Shown: positions 1 to 10,832, numbered from the stretch's first letter. The stretch: 64,000 nt of DNA from Rhodobacteraceae bacterium HLUCCA12 (GCA_001314715.1 LJSV01000005.1:1-64000); one strand, 5' to 3'. Notes: generated by a model not told the origin, from the letters alone. Made by a program: numbers and translations.

Positions 1-161
1 ATCACCCACACTCAGGGCTGAAAATGCGCTCACCACGCGAGTTCATCGCAGCTCAAACCGCAACCGCCTGAGTGTCCGGTGAAACGGGGGCAAGACCACA
101 GGCGTGTTAGAATGCACGCTGGTTTCAGCTTGTAAGGGTGCGACATGCCTATATTTGCTCT

Positions 162-181
162 TTATTGGCTTTTACCAATAA
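162..181. other. Inverted repeat downstream of the integrase gene
   Basis: A perfect 7-bp inverted repeat, TTATTGG and CCAATAA, around a 6-nt loop, about 80 bp past the integrase stop codon. No T-run follows on either strand, so it is only weakly terminator-like. The surrounding first 260 bases look AT-richer than the rest of the window, contain no convincing gene, and belong to the integrated element. Confidence 0.3.
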
Positions 182-262
182 TGCTTCTGCCAAGGCTAAA
201 GCGCAACATCTTTGATGTTGTGGGTATTCTAAGGGCACAAGAGAGTTCCGCGCTTTCCTGAC

Positions 263-1834
263 CTAAACAATAAACTTCTCAATAGCTTCCCGCTTCTGGG
301 CCAGCGTGTGGCCTTCCTTGAAATAGACCTGTTGCGCCACGCCTTGGCGCTCATGGCCCACGATTTCCTGAAACAGTGGTTCGGGCACACCTGCCTGTGC
401 AAGCCGCGTGACCATCGTGTGTCGCAAGCTGTGGAACACCAGCCCGCTTTCCTTCATGCACAGCGTCGGCAGGAACACGGTGTTGAACCAGCGGCCCAGA
501 TTGCGGCCATAGCCTTCCTTGGCGTTGTAGGTGAAGGACAGGAACAGGCGTTGTCCGGTTGGTTTGGCCGCGACCCAATCGAGGAAGCCCAGCCCGGTCA
601 GGTCCGAGTGGACAGGCACACGGCGCTTGGCGGCAGGGGTCTTGAGGCTCTTGTTTGGCCCGTCACCATTGATATCGAGATACCAGATATCGCCCTCTTG
701 TCGAATGTCGGCAACGTCAAGCTGGGCAATCTCGCGTAGTCTTGCGCCCGTGTAGAGGCCCAGAAGCGCACCCCACTGGTAATCGTCCTTCTTCACCAGC
801 CCAGAAGCGTTGCCCGTCAACGCGGCATGTAGTTTGCCTGTCTGGTCTGGCGTGTAGGCTTTGCGGCCTTCATCGGCATGTTTGGCTTTGGCAACCTTCA
901 TCCCGTCGAACAGCTTCACGGGCGCATGGCCATGACGTTCGGCCCAATCCCAGAAGCGGCGGAAGGTGTCGATGTAGCTGTTGACGGTCGTTGCGCTGAT
1001 CTTCTTGAGGCCGGGAAAGGCTATTGCTTCCTGCAAGGTCAGGTCGCGGGTTTCAGGTCTGGTGTTGCGGTTCGCAGGAAGGGACTGCACCAGCTTCTTC
1101 ATCTCCGCGGCGTCTTGGCGGGTGATTGTGGACAAGGCCCGATCTTGCCCGAAATGTTCCACCAGTAGCGCGAGGTAGGCACGGGCCTTGTTCTGCATCT
1201 CTGGCGACCATTGCGGCGAATGCTCGGCCATGAAATCCTCAATCGCCGCGCCCAGAGCCACGGAGCGGGCCTGTGGTGGCTCTGGTGCTGTCGGGGCGAG
1301 TTTGACGAAGGAATAGCCCTCAAGGCCCTCAGCGGCGCTCAGAATGGCCCTGATCTGGTCACGACGGGCTTTGCGCATCTCGCGGCGCAGGGACGGGGCG
1401 TTTTCGGCCCATTGAGCGTCTGTAAGGCCCGCTGAGGCCCGGAAGGCGTCCGGGTCTAGGAACAGGTCCGACAGATCGTCTTGGCCGTCTGTGGCGTCCT
1501 CATGGGTAGCGAGTTCTTGGCGCAGCAGGTCAAGGGACCGATCCGGCAACCCGGTATCGTTCAGCCGCTCCACATACCGATCAAGCGAAGCCGTGAAGTA
1601 GCTTCGCACCATCGCGCGCATCTCGTCTTGTCTGAGCCTTGCCAAAGCCTTGTTATCCCGGACCAATCGCCCACAGGATGCAAGATAACGGGCAAGATCG
1701 CCAGCCCGATCTGGGCACTTTGTGCGCAGGGAAACCCGGATCGTGCTGCGCAGGCGTTGTTCCGACTGGGGAAGCGGCCAGCGGAAGTAATAGACGCCAT
1801 GCCGAGAGGGTGACAGGTAGGCGGACAGTTTCAT
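263..1834 (-). CDS. Tyrosine recombinase / phage-type integrase
   Basis: A 523-residue site-specific recombinase that would catalyse integration and excision of a mobile element. The C-terminal catalytic domain shows the full active site: Arg365 (GARLREI), the His468-x-x-Arg471 box (HSLRH), His494 (VGHERQ) and the tyrosine nucleophile Tyr504 (QVYFK). The N-terminus (YLSPSRHGVYYFRW) resembles the DUF6538-type integrases common in alphaproteobacteria. An upstream in-frame extension to 1948 runs into the tRNA gene, so I chose the ATG at 1834. The gene lies 67 bp from the 3' end of tRNA-Ser, the usual place for an island integrase next to its attachment site. The element must extend left, beyond the window. 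The family assignment is firm; the type of element (phage, ICE or island) is not visible. Confidence 0.9.
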   Translation of the reverse strand: MKLSAYLSPSRHGVYYFRWPLPQSEQRLRSTIRVSLRTKCPDRAGDLARYLASCGRLVRDNKALARLRQDEMRAMVRSYFTASLDRYVERLNDTGLPDRSLDLLRQELATHEDATDGQDDLSDLFLDPDAFRASAGLTDAQWAENAPSLRREMRKARRDQIRAILSAAEGLEGYSFVKLAPTAPEPPQARSVALGAAIEDFMAEHSPQWSPEMQNKARAYLALLVEHFGQDRALSTITRQDAAEMKKLVQSLPANRNTRPETRDLTLQEAIAFPGLKKISATTVNSYIDTFRRFWDWAERHGHAPVKLFDGMKVAKAKHADEGRKAYTPDQTGKLHAALTGNASGLVKKDDYQWGALLGLYTGARLREIAQLDVADIRQEGDIWYLDINGDGPNKSLKTPAAKRRVPVHSDLTGLGFLDWVAAKPTGQRLFLSFTYNAKEGYGRNLGRWFNTVFLPTLCMKESGLVFHSLRHTMVTRLAQAGVPEPLFQEIVGHERQGVAQQVYFKEGHTLAQKREAIEKFIV

Positions 1835-1901
1835 GGGCCTTGTGCGCCACTTGGTGTCGCACGTGCCTGCCCAACTCTTAAGTCGTTGATTTGGAATGAA
1901 A

Positions 1902-1991
1902 TGGCGGAGAGACAGGGATTCGAACCCTGGGTGGGGTCTCCCCCACAACGGTTTTCGAGACCGCCCCGTTCGACCACTCCGGCACCTCTCC
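1902..1991 (-). tRNA. tRNA-Ser(CGA)
   Basis: A 90-nt tRNA with an encoded CCA end. The acceptor stem GGAGAGG pairs with TCTCTCC (one G-U), the T-loop is GGTTCGAATCC, the anticodon loop is CTCGAAA with anticodon CGA, and there is a long variable arm typical of tRNA-Ser. Its 3' end faces the integrase gene, so this tRNA is the likely integration site, kept intact by the incoming element. Confidence 0.96.
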
Positions 1992-2140
1992 GCGCTGGGG
2001 TCGTGGGCGGTGGTCTAGTCAGTCTTGGCGGTGCGTGCAAGGGGGAATCGTGCGGAATTTGCGCCGCTGGCGCAGGGGCGCGTCAGGCCGTCGCCCCCTG
2101 CGTGGGCGAGGGCGCGCGCCATCCGCATTCGGGCGCCGCG

Positions 2141-3286
2141 TCAGCGTGTCAGCTGCGTCACGATCCGGTCGAACACCGCGATACCGGGCGCGATCAGCGC
2201 GTCGGGAAAATCGTAATCGGGGTTGTGCAACATCGGCTGCCCCTGCCCGGCCCCCAGAAAGACCATCGCCGCCGACGAGACGGTCGCGAAAAGCCCGAAA
2301 TCCTCGGAGGCGCGCAACGGCAGTTCGCCTGGATGATGCGCGATCGCGCAGGCCCCCAGCGCGTCGCCGAGGATGCGGCTGGCCTCGGGGTGGTTGCTGC
2401 AGGCGGCGAAATGATCCTCGATATCCATGTCCAGCGCCAGCCCGTGCCGGTCGGCGGTTGCGGCGGCACAGCTGCGCGCGGCCCCGAGCATCTGTTCGAG
2501 CTGCGCATCACTGGTGGCACGCAGCGTCACCAGAAGCTCGGCCCAGCCCGGTGCGATACCCAGCGCGCGCTCACCCAGACGCGCATGCGTGACGGTTGCC
2601 AGCCGGTAATCCGCATCCATCGCCCCGCCCGTTCCCAGCGCCGACAGCGCGGGGATCAGCTCGGCCAGGGCCGGGGCGGGCGAGACGCCGGCCTCGGGCA
2701 CCGAGGCATGCGAGGTCTTGCCATGCAGCGCCATCACCAGCCCGAGCGAGGCGCAGTTCGCCGGCCCCGGCGCCATCCAGGCCGTGCCCTGGGCGACGCC
2801 CGGCAGGTTGTGCAGCGCGAAGGCCCAGTCGCAGGCCAGCGCGGCGAAGCGCGGGTCGGCGAGCACGGCCCGCGCGCCGGCGCCGGTTTCCTCGGCCGGC
2901 TGGAACAGCAGCACGACGCGGCCGTGCCGGGGCGGGTTGCGCGCCAGAACCCCGGCCAGGCCCACCAGGATCGCCATATGCCCGTCATGGCCGCACAGAT
3001 GTCCGCGCCCGGCCACCTGCGAGCGCCAGGGCACTGCCGAGGTTTCAAGGATCGGCAGGGCATCAAGCTCGGCACGGAACATGACCGAGGGGCCGGGCCG
3101 CCCTGAATCGAACACCGCGGCCAGCCCGGTGCCGCCGAGGCCGGTCACGATCGCGTCGGCCTGACCGGCCAGCGCGTCGCGGATGCGTTCGGCGGTCGCG
3201 TGTTCCTCGCCCGAAAGTTCGGGTTGGCGGTGCAGCGCCCGGCGCAGCGCCACCAGCGTTTCCAGATCATGCGTGGTCGTGGTCAT
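2141..3286 (-). CDS. M20 family amidohydrolase (hippurate / N-acyl amino acid hydrolase type)
   Basis: A 381-residue cytoplasmic metallo-amidohydrolase of peptidase family M20, subgroup D, which removes acyl groups from N-acylated amino acids. The metal-binding CGHDGH motif, the FQPAEETGAGA segment with the catalytic Glu, and a late SEDFGLF motif are all present. It is the last of three M20 genes read leftward, 57 bp after the previous one and about 150 bp before tRNA-Ser. Substrate is not determined by sequence. Proximity to a peptide transporter suggests breakdown of imported acyl-amino acids or short peptides. Confidence 0.88.
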   Translation of the reverse strand: MTTTTHDLETLVALRRALHRQPELSGEEHATAERIRDALAGQADAIVTGLGGTGLAAVFDSGRPGPSVMFRAELDALPILETSAVPWRSQVAGRGHLCGHDGHMAILVGLAGVLARNPPRHGRVVLLFQPAEETGAGARAVLADPRFAALACDWAFALHNLPGVAQGTAWMAPGPANCASLGLVMALHGKTSHASVPEAGVSPAPALAELIPALSALGTGGAMDADYRLATVTHARLGERALGIAPGWAELLVTLRATSDAQLEQMLGAARSCAAATADRHGLALDMDIEDHFAACSNHPEASRILGDALGACAIAHHPGELPLRASEDFGLFATVSSAAMVFLGAGQGQPMLHNPDYDFPDALIAPGIAVFDRIVTQLTR

Positions 3287-3343
3287 CGTGCGTCGGCCCC
3301 TGGTTTGGCGAAAGGCGGAATGCCTTGCCCCGTGCCCCGCCCC

Positions 3344-4504
3344 TCACAGCGGCATGCGGCGCTCGGCGATCCCGGCCCACCAGCTGCATCCGGCGGGAAT
3401 GGCGTTGTCGTCGAAGTCGTATTGCGGGTGATGCACCATAGCCGTGTCACCGTTCCCCAACAGGATATACGCGCCCGGCCGCTCTTCCAGCATGAAGGCG
3501 AAGTCTTCGCCGCCCATGATCAGCGGCGCCTCGGCGCAGGCGCCGGCGACCTCGGTTGCGATCTCGGCCGCGAATGCGGTCTGTTCGTCGCTGTTGACCA
3601 TCACCGGATAGCCCTTGATGTAGTCGACCGTGGCCCTGGCACCGAAGGCTGCGCACACACCTTCGGACAGCGCCTTGATGCGCTCTTCGGCCAGCGCGCG
3701 CGTCTCGGCGTCCATCGTGCGCACCGTCCCTTTCAGTGCCACGTTCTGCGGGATCACGTTGAAGGCTTCGGATTCGGTGCGAAACGATGTCACCGACACC
3801 ACCAGGTTCTTGACCGGATCATGGTTGCGGCTGGCGATGGTTTGCAGCGCCGTGACCAGATGCGCGGCAACGACGGTCGTATCGACGGTCTCATGCGGTT
3901 TGGCGGCGTGGCCGCCCAGCCCCTCGACATGGATGTTGAACTGGTCGGTGGCCGCGAAAAAGGCGCCGGGGCGGATGGCGAACTGTCCCAGCGGCAGGCC
4001 GGGCATGTTGTGCAGGCCATAGACTTCCTGGATGCCGAAACGCGTCATTAACCCGTCGTCGCACATCGCCTTGCCCCCTGCCCCGCCTTCCTCGGCGGGC
4101 TGGAAGATCACCACCACGGTGCCATCGAAATTGCGCGTCTCGGCCAGGTATTGCGCAGCCCCCAGCAGCATCGCGGTATGCCCGTCATGGCCGCAGGCAT
4201 GCATCGCGCCGGGCGTCTTCGACGCATGGGGCGCGCCGCTGGTCTCATGGATGGGCAGCGCATCCATGTCGGCGCGCAGCCCGATGACCTTGCCCGAGCC
4301 GGTCTTGCGGCCCCTGATTACGCCGACGACGCCGGTGCGGCCGATGCCCTCCTCGACCGTGTCGCAGCCAAAGGCGCGCAGCTTCTCGGCCACGATCCCG
4401 GCGGTGCGATGCACCTCGTAGAGGATCTCGGGGTGTTCGTGAAAATCGCGTCGCCAGGTGGTGATATCGGGCAACAGTTCGGCGAAACGGTTCTTGACGG
4501 GCAT
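3344..4504 (-). CDS. M20 family amidohydrolase
   Basis: A 386-residue M20D-type metallohydrolase, related to but clearly distinct from its downstream neighbour. It has the pattern MHACGHDGHTAML (metal ligands), FQPAEEGGAGGKAM (catalytic Glu) and GGEDFAFML near the C-terminus. The ATG at 4504 follows an AAAGGA site; a longer frame reaching 4552 lacks one. It sits between the ArgE-like gene and another M20 gene on the same strand, with gaps of 99 and 57 bp, so the three are probably co-transcribed. Likely an N-acyl-amino acid or hippurate-like amidohydrolase; the exact substrate is unknown. Confidence 0.88.
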   Translation of the reverse strand: MPVKNRFAELLPDITTWRRDFHEHPEILYEVHRTAGIVAEKLRAFGCDTVEEGIGRTGVVGVIRGRKTGSGKVIGLRADMDALPIHETSGAPHASKTPGAMHACGHDGHTAMLLGAAQYLAETRNFDGTVVVIFQPAEEGGAGGKAMCDDGLMTRFGIQEVYGLHNMPGLPLGQFAIRPGAFFAATDQFNIHVEGLGGHAAKPHETVDTTVVAAHLVTALQTIASRNHDPVKNLVVSVTSFRTESEAFNVIPQNVALKGTVRTMDAETRALAEERIKALSEGVCAAFGARATVDYIKGYPVMVNSDEQTAFAAEIATEVAGACAEAPLIMGGEDFAFMLEERPGAYILLGNGDTAMVHHPQYDFDDNAIPAGCSWWAGIAERRMPL

Positions 4505-4603
4505 CGACGGTCCTTTCGGTTGATCGGGGGCTATCGTGTCACGGGGCGCCACGGCAGGCGGGCCGAAGACTGGCGCGAAACGGCAAACGGGGCAAGGGCC
4601 GGC

Positions 4604-5770
4604 CTAGCCGTCGCACAGGCTGTCGACGACACGCGCGACAAAGGCTTCGCCCGCGGCGAACTGATCGAGGGTGATATATTCGTCTGGCTGGTGCGCCTGG
4701 GCGATATCGCCGGGGCCGCAGACGACCGTGGAATAGCCCCGCACCTGGAACTGGCCGCCCTCGGTCCCATAGCTGACAACGTGCTGGCCGTTGTCGCCGG
4801 TCAGGCGCCGCGCCAGCGCCTCGGCGGCGCCGTCGGTCTCGGGCCCCAGCGCGGGCACGTCGAAGACCCGTTCCACCGCGATCCCGGCTTCGGGGCGAAT
4901 CGCCTTCATGCCGGCGTCGACCTGCGCCACCGCCGTCAGAAAGCGATCATCCCAGCCGGTGTCGCCGGGCACCTGCCGAAAGCTCATCAGAAAGCGGCAT
5001 TTGCGCGCGGTGATGTTGTGCGCGGTGCCGCCTTCGATCGTGCCCACATGCAGCGTCGTCCAGGGCGGGTCGAACTGCGCGGCCAGCCCCGATGGCGCGG
5101 CGGCGGCGTTCTCGGCATTGCGGTCGTTGGCCCACTGGATCAGGCGCGCCCCCTCCATGATCGCACTGACGCCATAGGGTTGCAGCGAGGAATGCACCTC
5201 ATAGCCGATCACATCGACCGAAAAGCCCAGCCCGCCCTTGTGCGCGGTGACGACCTGCATCATCGACGGCTCGCCCACGATCACCGCCTGGGCGCGCGGC
5301 AGGCCATCGACCATCGCATCGACCAGCGAGGCCACGGCCATGCACCCAACCTCTTCGTCGTAGGAAAGCGCCAGTTGCAAAGGCCGCGTCAGGTCGCGCC
5401 CGCTTGCGCGCACCAGCGCATCGATTGCCAGTGCGACGAAGCCTTTCATGTCGCAGGTGCCGCGACCATAAAGCCGCCCGTCGCGTTCGGTCAGGGTCCA
5501 GGGATCGGTGGACCAGTCCTGCCCATCGACCGGCACCACGTCGCTGTGGCCCGACAGGATCACCCCGCCCGGCACCGACGGGCCGACCTGCGCGAACAGA
5601 TGCGCCTTGGTGCCGCAGGGCGACGGCACGCGCGTCGCCGCGATCCCGTGGCCGGCCAAATACCCCTCGACCCAATCGATCAGCGGCAGGTTGGAATCGC
5701 GGCTGACACTGGCAAAGGCCACCAGGCGCGCAAGGATCGCGCGCGGCGACAGGGGTTCGGGGCTGGGCAT
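4604..5770 (-). CDS. argE: Acetylornithine deacetylase-like M20 peptidase
   Basis: A 388-residue protein of the ArgE/DapE group, which hydrolyses N-acetyl-L-ornithine to ornithine and acetate in arginine synthesis. The ligands lie in SGHSDVVPVDGQDW and GRGTCDMKG, the catalytic pair in YDEEVGCM, and the C-terminal histidine region in GDIAQAHQPDEY. Length fits ArgE. The ATG at 5770 has a modest AGG site; the open frame upstream of it lies antisense to the transporter gene and is not credible. It is the first gene of a leftward three-gene M20 set and diverges from the oligopeptide transporter. Given that context it may serve catabolism of acylated amino acids instead of, or as well as, arginine synthesis. 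Confidence 0.82.
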   Translation of the reverse strand: MPSPEPLSPRAILARLVAFASVSRDSNLPLIDWVEGYLAGHGIAATRVPSPCGTKAHLFAQVGPSVPGGVILSGHSDVVPVDGQDWSTDPWTLTERDGRLYGRGTCDMKGFVALAIDALVRASGRDLTRPLQLALSYDEEVGCMAVASLVDAMVDGLPRAQAVIVGEPSMMQVVTAHKGGLGFSVDVIGYEVHSSLQPYGVSAIMEGARLIQWANDRNAENAAAAPSGLAAQFDPPWTTLHVGTIEGGTAHNITARKCRFLMSFRQVPGDTGWDDRFLTAVAQVDAGMKAIRPEAGIAVERVFDVPALGPETDGAAEALARRLTGDNGQHVVSYGTEGGQFQVRGYSTVVCGPGDIAQAHQPDEYITLDQFAAGEAFVARVVDSLCDG

Positions 5771-5851
5771 GGAAGAACCTGTAGCATGGAAATGGATGGC
5801 GCCATCCTGATCGTGCCCCCGGCGCCGCGTCAAGTGCGTGCCCCCCACGAT

Positions 5852-5880
5852 GCGAGCGTTAACAACTCGCTTTTTGCGAG
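5852..5880 (+). promoter_or_regulatory. Attenuator-like pair of competing hairpins in the opp leader
   Basis: Three short arms occur in order: GCGAG (5852-5856), CTCGC (5866-5870), five T residues, then GCGAG (5876-5880). The first two form a hairpin followed at once by TTTTT, like a small terminator. The second and third form an alternative hairpin that excludes the first. The loop of the first holds the palindrome GTTAAC. The arms are only 5 bp, so this is a suggestion of attenuation ahead of the transporter operon, not a firm call. Confidence 0.3.
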
Positions 5881-5915
5881 ACTGCGCTTTTTTCTTGCCG
5901 GGTGGGCCGTTTGTT

Positions 5916-5943
5916 GCAATGGTCGTCCACCAAGCAATGGTCG
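5916..5943 (+). repeat. Direct repeats upstream of the oligopeptide ABC operon
   Basis: GCAATGGTCG occurs twice, at 5916-5925 and 5934-5943, start to start 18 bp, ending 44 bp before the first transporter gene. The position in a divergent promoter region suggests an operator or a chance duplication; no regulator gene is adjacent. Confidence 0.4.
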
Positions 5944-5987
5944 GCGCCAGATCGACCACGAAAAAACTGTTCCCTGGGGAGGGATTG

Positions 5988-6979
<992 letters not shown>

Positions 6980-6983
<4 letters not shown>

Positions 6984-8041
6984 CCGCACCGCGCCGCAAC
7001 CTGGTCGAGGTCTCGGACCTCAAGCTGCATTTCCCGGTCTATGGCGGGCTGCTGCGCCGGCAGGTCGGCAACGTCAAGGCCGTGGACGGCGTCAGTTTCG
7101 ACATCATCGAGGGCGAGACGCTGGGGCTGGTGGGCGAATCGGGTTGCGGCAAGTCCACTTGCGGGCGCGCGGTGCTCAGGCTCTACGAACTGTCGGGCGG
7201 CGCGGTGCGCATCGACGGCGAGGACATCGCCACGCTGTCGCAAGAACAGTTGCGCCGCAAGCGTCCCACCATGCAGATGGTGTTTCAGGATCCGCAGGCC
7301 AGCCTGAACCCGCGCATGACCGTGGCCGCGATCATCGGCGAGCCGCTGGACGAACACACCGACTGGAGCCGGGCGCGCAAGCTGGAACGCATCTATGAAC
7401 TGATGGACGCGGTCGGGCTGAACCGCGATTTCGCCAACCGTTATCCGCATGCTTTTTCGGGCGGGCAGCGCCAGCGCATCGGCATTGCCCGCGCACTGGC
7501 GCTGAATCCGAAATTCATCGTCTGCGACGAGCCGATCGCGGCGCTGGACGTGTCGATCCAGGCGCAGGTCGTGAACCTGCTGGAAGAGTTGCAGGAACGC
7601 TTTGGCCTGACCTATCTGTTCATCAGCCACGATCTGGGCATGGTGCGCCATATCGCCGACCGGGTGGCGGTGATGTATCTGGGCAGGATCGTCGAACTGG
7701 CGCCGGTTTCGGCGCTTTATGACACCCCGCTGCACCCCTATACCCAGGCGCTTCTGTCGGCGGTGCCCGAGCCCGACCCCTGGACCGAAACCCGCAAGGA
7801 ACGCATCGTCCTCAAGGGCGATGTCCCCTCGCCATCGAACCCGCCGCAGGGCTGCAACTTCTGCACCCGTTGCCCCCGCGTGATGGACATCTGCCGCCGG
7901 ATCGACCCACCCTACCGCGAACATGCGCCGGGACATTTCGCGGCCTGCCACCTGCTTGACGAAACCAGAACCGACCAGCCCAAGGACGGCGCGAGGCCAG
8001 AGCAAGATCAACCCCATATCCACCAAGGAGAGGACGCATGA
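6980..8041 (+). CDS. Oligopeptide/dipeptide ABC transporter ATP-binding protein (OppF/DppF)
   Basis: A 353-residue second ATPase that would form a heterodimer with the preceding one to power peptide import. Walker [11 protein letters not shown]-loop [12 protein letters not shown], signature [15 protein letters not shown] and Walker [13 protein letters not shown] are all intact. A C-terminal Cys-rich segment ([14 protein letters not shown]) matches the oligopeptide subfamily. Start and stop overlap both neighbours by ATGA, so translation is probably coupled. Confidence 0.93.
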
Positions 8042-9744
8042 AACGGAAAATCGCCCTATTGGGGGCAGCCGCCACGGTGGCTTTGATCCCGGCCGCCGCT
8101 TTGGCCGAGCGCGGCGCCAGCGGCCATGTGAACATCATCTACTGGCAAGCGCCGTCGATCCTGAACCCGTATCTGTCCGGGGGCACCAAGGATGTCGAAG
8201 CCTCCAGCATCATCCTTGAGCCGCTGGCCCGCCACAACGAGGACGGCGAGATGATCCCCTGGCTGGCCACCGAGATCCCGACGCTGGAAAACGGCGGCGT
8301 GGCCGAGGATCTGATGAGCATCACCTGGAACCTGCGCGATGACATCGTCTGGTCCGATGGCTCGGACTTCACGGCCGAGGACGTGGTGTTCACCGCCGAA
8401 TACTGCATGCATCCCGAAGGGGGCTGCGCGCAGGGGCGCAACTACAACGACATCGAATCGGTCGAGGCGATCGACGATCACACGGTGCGCGTGACCTTCA
8501 CCGTGCCCAAGCCCGTGCCCTATGGCCCGTTCGTGGGCCAGGAAGCGCCCATCATCCAGGCCGAACAGTTCGCCGACTGCCTGGGCGCGCGTGCGCCCGA
8601 ATGCACTGATGCCAATTTCTATCCCATCGGCACCGGACCCTTCGTCGTGACCGATTTCCGGCCCAATGACGTGATCGAACTGGAAGCCAACGAGAACTAC
8701 CGCGATCCCGACCTGCCGCATTTCGCCACCATGACGTTCCGCGGGGGCGGCGACGCGACCTCGGCGGCGCGCGCGGTGATGGAAACCGGCGAGATGGATT
8801 ACGCCTGGAACCTGCAACTCGCCCCCGAGGTGATCGCCGAGATCGCGCGCGGCGGCGAGGGCGAGCCGATTTCGGCCTTTGGCACGCTGGTGGAACGGAT
8901 CGAGGTGAACCTGACCGATCCGTCGTCCGACCTGCCGCCCGAGACCCGCTCGACCCGCGAGGCGCCGCACCCGATCCTGACCGATGTGCGCGTGCGCGAG
9001 GCGCTCAGCCGCGCGATCGACCGCGAACTCCTGGTCGAGATCGGCTATGGCGAGACCGGCCTGCCCGGCTGCAACCTGGTGCCCGCGCCGCCGCTCTTTG
9101 CGTCCGAGGCCAATGACGACTGCCTTGTCCAGGATCAGGACCGCGCGCGCGAACTGCTGGACGAAGCCGGCTGGGAACCCGGCCCCGACGGTATCCGCGT
9201 CAAGGACGGCGAGCGGCTGGAGCTGGAATTCCTGACCTCGACCAATGCCGTGCGCCAGGACTTCCAGGCGCTGATCCAGCAGTGGTGGCGTGAAGTCGGG
9301 ATCGAGGCGAACCTGCGCAACGTCTCGGCCTCGGTGTTCTTTGGCGGCGATCCGGGTTCGCCCGACACGTTCCAGAAATTCTATGCTGATGTCGAGATGT
9401 ATGCCAACAACTTCTCGGGCACCGACCCCGAGCAGTATCTGGGTGCCTATCGCTGCGGACGCGAGCCGCGCCCGTCGAGCCAGTGGCAGGGCGAGAACAT
9501 CAATCGCTTCTGCGACGAGGATTACGACGCCCTGCACCTGGAACTGGCACAGACCGCCGAGATCGAAGAGCGCGCGCGTATCGCCCGCGAACTCAACGAC
9601 ATCCTGATGCAGGAATACGTCATCATCCCGCTGGTGACGCGCGGCCGCGTGTCGGCGCATTCCAACTCGCTGGGCGGCGTCGTTCTCAATGTCTGGGACA
9701 GCGAGCTGTGGAACGTCCACGAATGGCACCGCATCGAGGACTGA
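8038..9744 (+). CDS. Peptide ABC transporter substrate-binding protein (family 5)
   Basis: A 568-residue periplasmic solute-binding protein of the OppA/DppA group. A Sec signal peptide is clear (KRK, a hydrophobic run, then AAALAERG with a likely cut after ALA). The mature part has the family pattern of an early [15 protein letters not shown] segment followed by the PIGTGPF motif. It carries several cysteine residues, more than usual. The gene lies between the ATPase and permease genes, overlapping the former by 4 bp and separated from the latter by 80 bp that contain a hairpin. The ligand (di- or oligopeptide, acylated peptide, or other) cannot be told from sequence. Confidence 0.92.
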   Translation: MKRKIALLGAAATVALIPAAALAERGASGHVNIIYWQAPSILNPYLSGGTKDVEASSIILEPLARHNEDGEMIPWLATEIPTLENGGVAEDLMSITWNLRDDIVWSDGSDFTAEDVVFTAEYCMHPEGGCAQGRNYNDIESVEAIDDHTVRVTFTVPKPVPYGPFVGQEAPIIQAEQFADCLGARAPECTDANFYPIGTGPFVVTDFRPNDVIELEANENYRDPDLPHFATMTFRGGGDATSAARAVMETGEMDYAWNLQLAPEVIAEIARGGEGEPISAFGTLVERIEVNLTDPSSDLPPETRSTREAPHPILTDVRVREALSRAIDRELLVEIGYGETGLPGCNLVPAPPLFASEANDDCLVQDQDRARELLDEAGWEPGPDGIRVKDGERLELEFLTSTNAVRQDFQALIQQWWREVGIEANLRNVSASVFFGGDPGSPDTFQKFYADVEMYANNFSGTDPEQYLGAYRCGREPRPSSQWQGENINRFCDEDYDALHLELAQTAEIEERARIARELNDILMQEYVIIPLVTRGRVSAHSNSLGGVVLNVWDSELWNVHEWHRIED

Positions 9745-9759
9745 CCTGAAACCGAACCG

Positions 9760-9787
9760 GGCCGTCCCCCCTCGTGACGGGGCGGCC
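9760..9787 (+). terminator. Intercistronic GC hairpin between binding-protein and permease genes
   Basis: GGCCG-T-CCCC pairs with GGGG-CGGCC with one bulged T. It lies 16 bp after the binding-protein stop codon and before the permease start, with no T-run. Such hairpins commonly protect the upstream mRNA or cause partial termination, raising binding protein over permease. Three other transporter operons in this window have one at the same place. Confidence 0.45.
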
Positions 9788-9824
9788 TACAAATGCAGAC
9801 CGCTGATCCAAGGCGCCGCATTCC

Positions 9825-10832
9825 ATGTTCAATTATACCTTGCGACGGCTTTTGCTGGCGATCCCGACGCTTCTGTTCATCGCCCTGATCATCTTCCTGC
9901 TGCTGGAACTGTCGCCGGGCGATCCGCTGGCCGACATGCCGCTGACGATCCCGCCCGAAGTGCGCGAACAGATGCGCATGGCGCTGGGACTGGGCGAGGC
10001 CTGGTATATCCGGTTCTACAAATGGCTCTACATGTTCGCCGTGATCGAACCCAGCCACGTCCTGGCGGGCATGACCGGGCTGGACATGGCGCTGGAGGGG
10101 CCGCGCATCCTGTCGTGGCAGACCCGTTCGCCGGTGGCCGACATCATCGCCCAACGCTTGCCCCAGACACTGTGGGTGGTGGGATTGTCCTATGTGCTGG
10201 GGGTGCTGGTGGCGGTACCGATCGGGGTCTATTCGGCCTATCGCCAATACAGCTGGTTCGACCAGGCCGGCAGCTTCGTCTCGATGGTCGGGTTTTCGCT
10301 GCCGACCTTTTTCACCGGCCCGCTCCTGATGCTGATCTTCGCGGTCTGGCTGGGCTGGTTTCCGATCATCTATGACACCACGCTGGTGGTCGATGACTGG
10401 TCCACCTTCTTGGAGCAGTTGCGCCAGATGGCGATGCCAGTCTTCGTGCTGACGCTCTACAATGCCGCCCAGATCAGCCGGTTCATGCGTGCCTCGATGC
10501 TGGACAACCTCAACCAGGATTACGTGCGCACCGCGCGCGCCAAGGGCATGAACGAACGGGTCGTGGTGCTGATCCATGTGCTGCGCAACTCGCTGATCCC
10601 GGTGGTGACGGTGATCGCGCTGGGCATCCCCACGGTCTTTACCGGCGCGATCATCACCGAAACCATCTTTCGCGTGAACGGGCTGGGGCAGCTTCTGATT
10701 ACGGCGATCTATGCCTCGGATATTCCGATGGTGCTGACGCTGTCGGTGGTCTTTGCCATCCTGATCGTGCTGTTCAACCTGATCGCCGACCTGCTTTATG
10801 CCTTCCTGGACCCGAGAATCCGCTATGACTGA
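9825..10832 (+). CDS. Peptide ABC transporter permease (OppB/DppB)
   Basis: A 335-residue inner-membrane subunit. The N-terminus (YTLRRLLLAIPTLLFIALIIF) is the typical first membrane segment, followed by the GDPL motif seen in this family, then further hydrophobic segments. A late EAA-like loop, DYVRTARAKGMNERVVVLIHVLRNSL, is where the ATPases dock. Slightly longer than E. coli OppB because of an insert between the first two membrane segments. Overlaps the next permease by 8 bp. Confidence 0.92.
   Translation: MFNYTLRRLLLAIPTLLFIALIIFLLLELSPGDPLADMPLTIPPEVREQMRMALGLGEAWYIRFYKWLYMFAVIEPSHVLAGMTGLDMALEGPRILSWQTRSPVADIIAQRLPQTLWVVGLSYVLGVLVAVPIGVYSAYRQYSWFDQAGSFVSMVGFSLPTFFTGPLLMLIFAVWLGWFPIIYDTTLVVDDWSTFLEQLRQMAMPVFVLTLYNAAQISRFMRASMLDNLNQDYVRTARAKGMNERVVVLIHVLRNSLIPVVTVIALGIPTVFTGAIITETIFRVNGLGQLLITAIYASDIPMVLTLSVVFAILIVLFNLIADLLYAFLDPRIRYD

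Noticed and set aside
1886-3106. Plus-strand frame through tRNA-Ser and the first M20 gene
   Set aside because: It crosses the tRNA and is antisense to a well-supported hydrolase; no ribosome site or family likeness.
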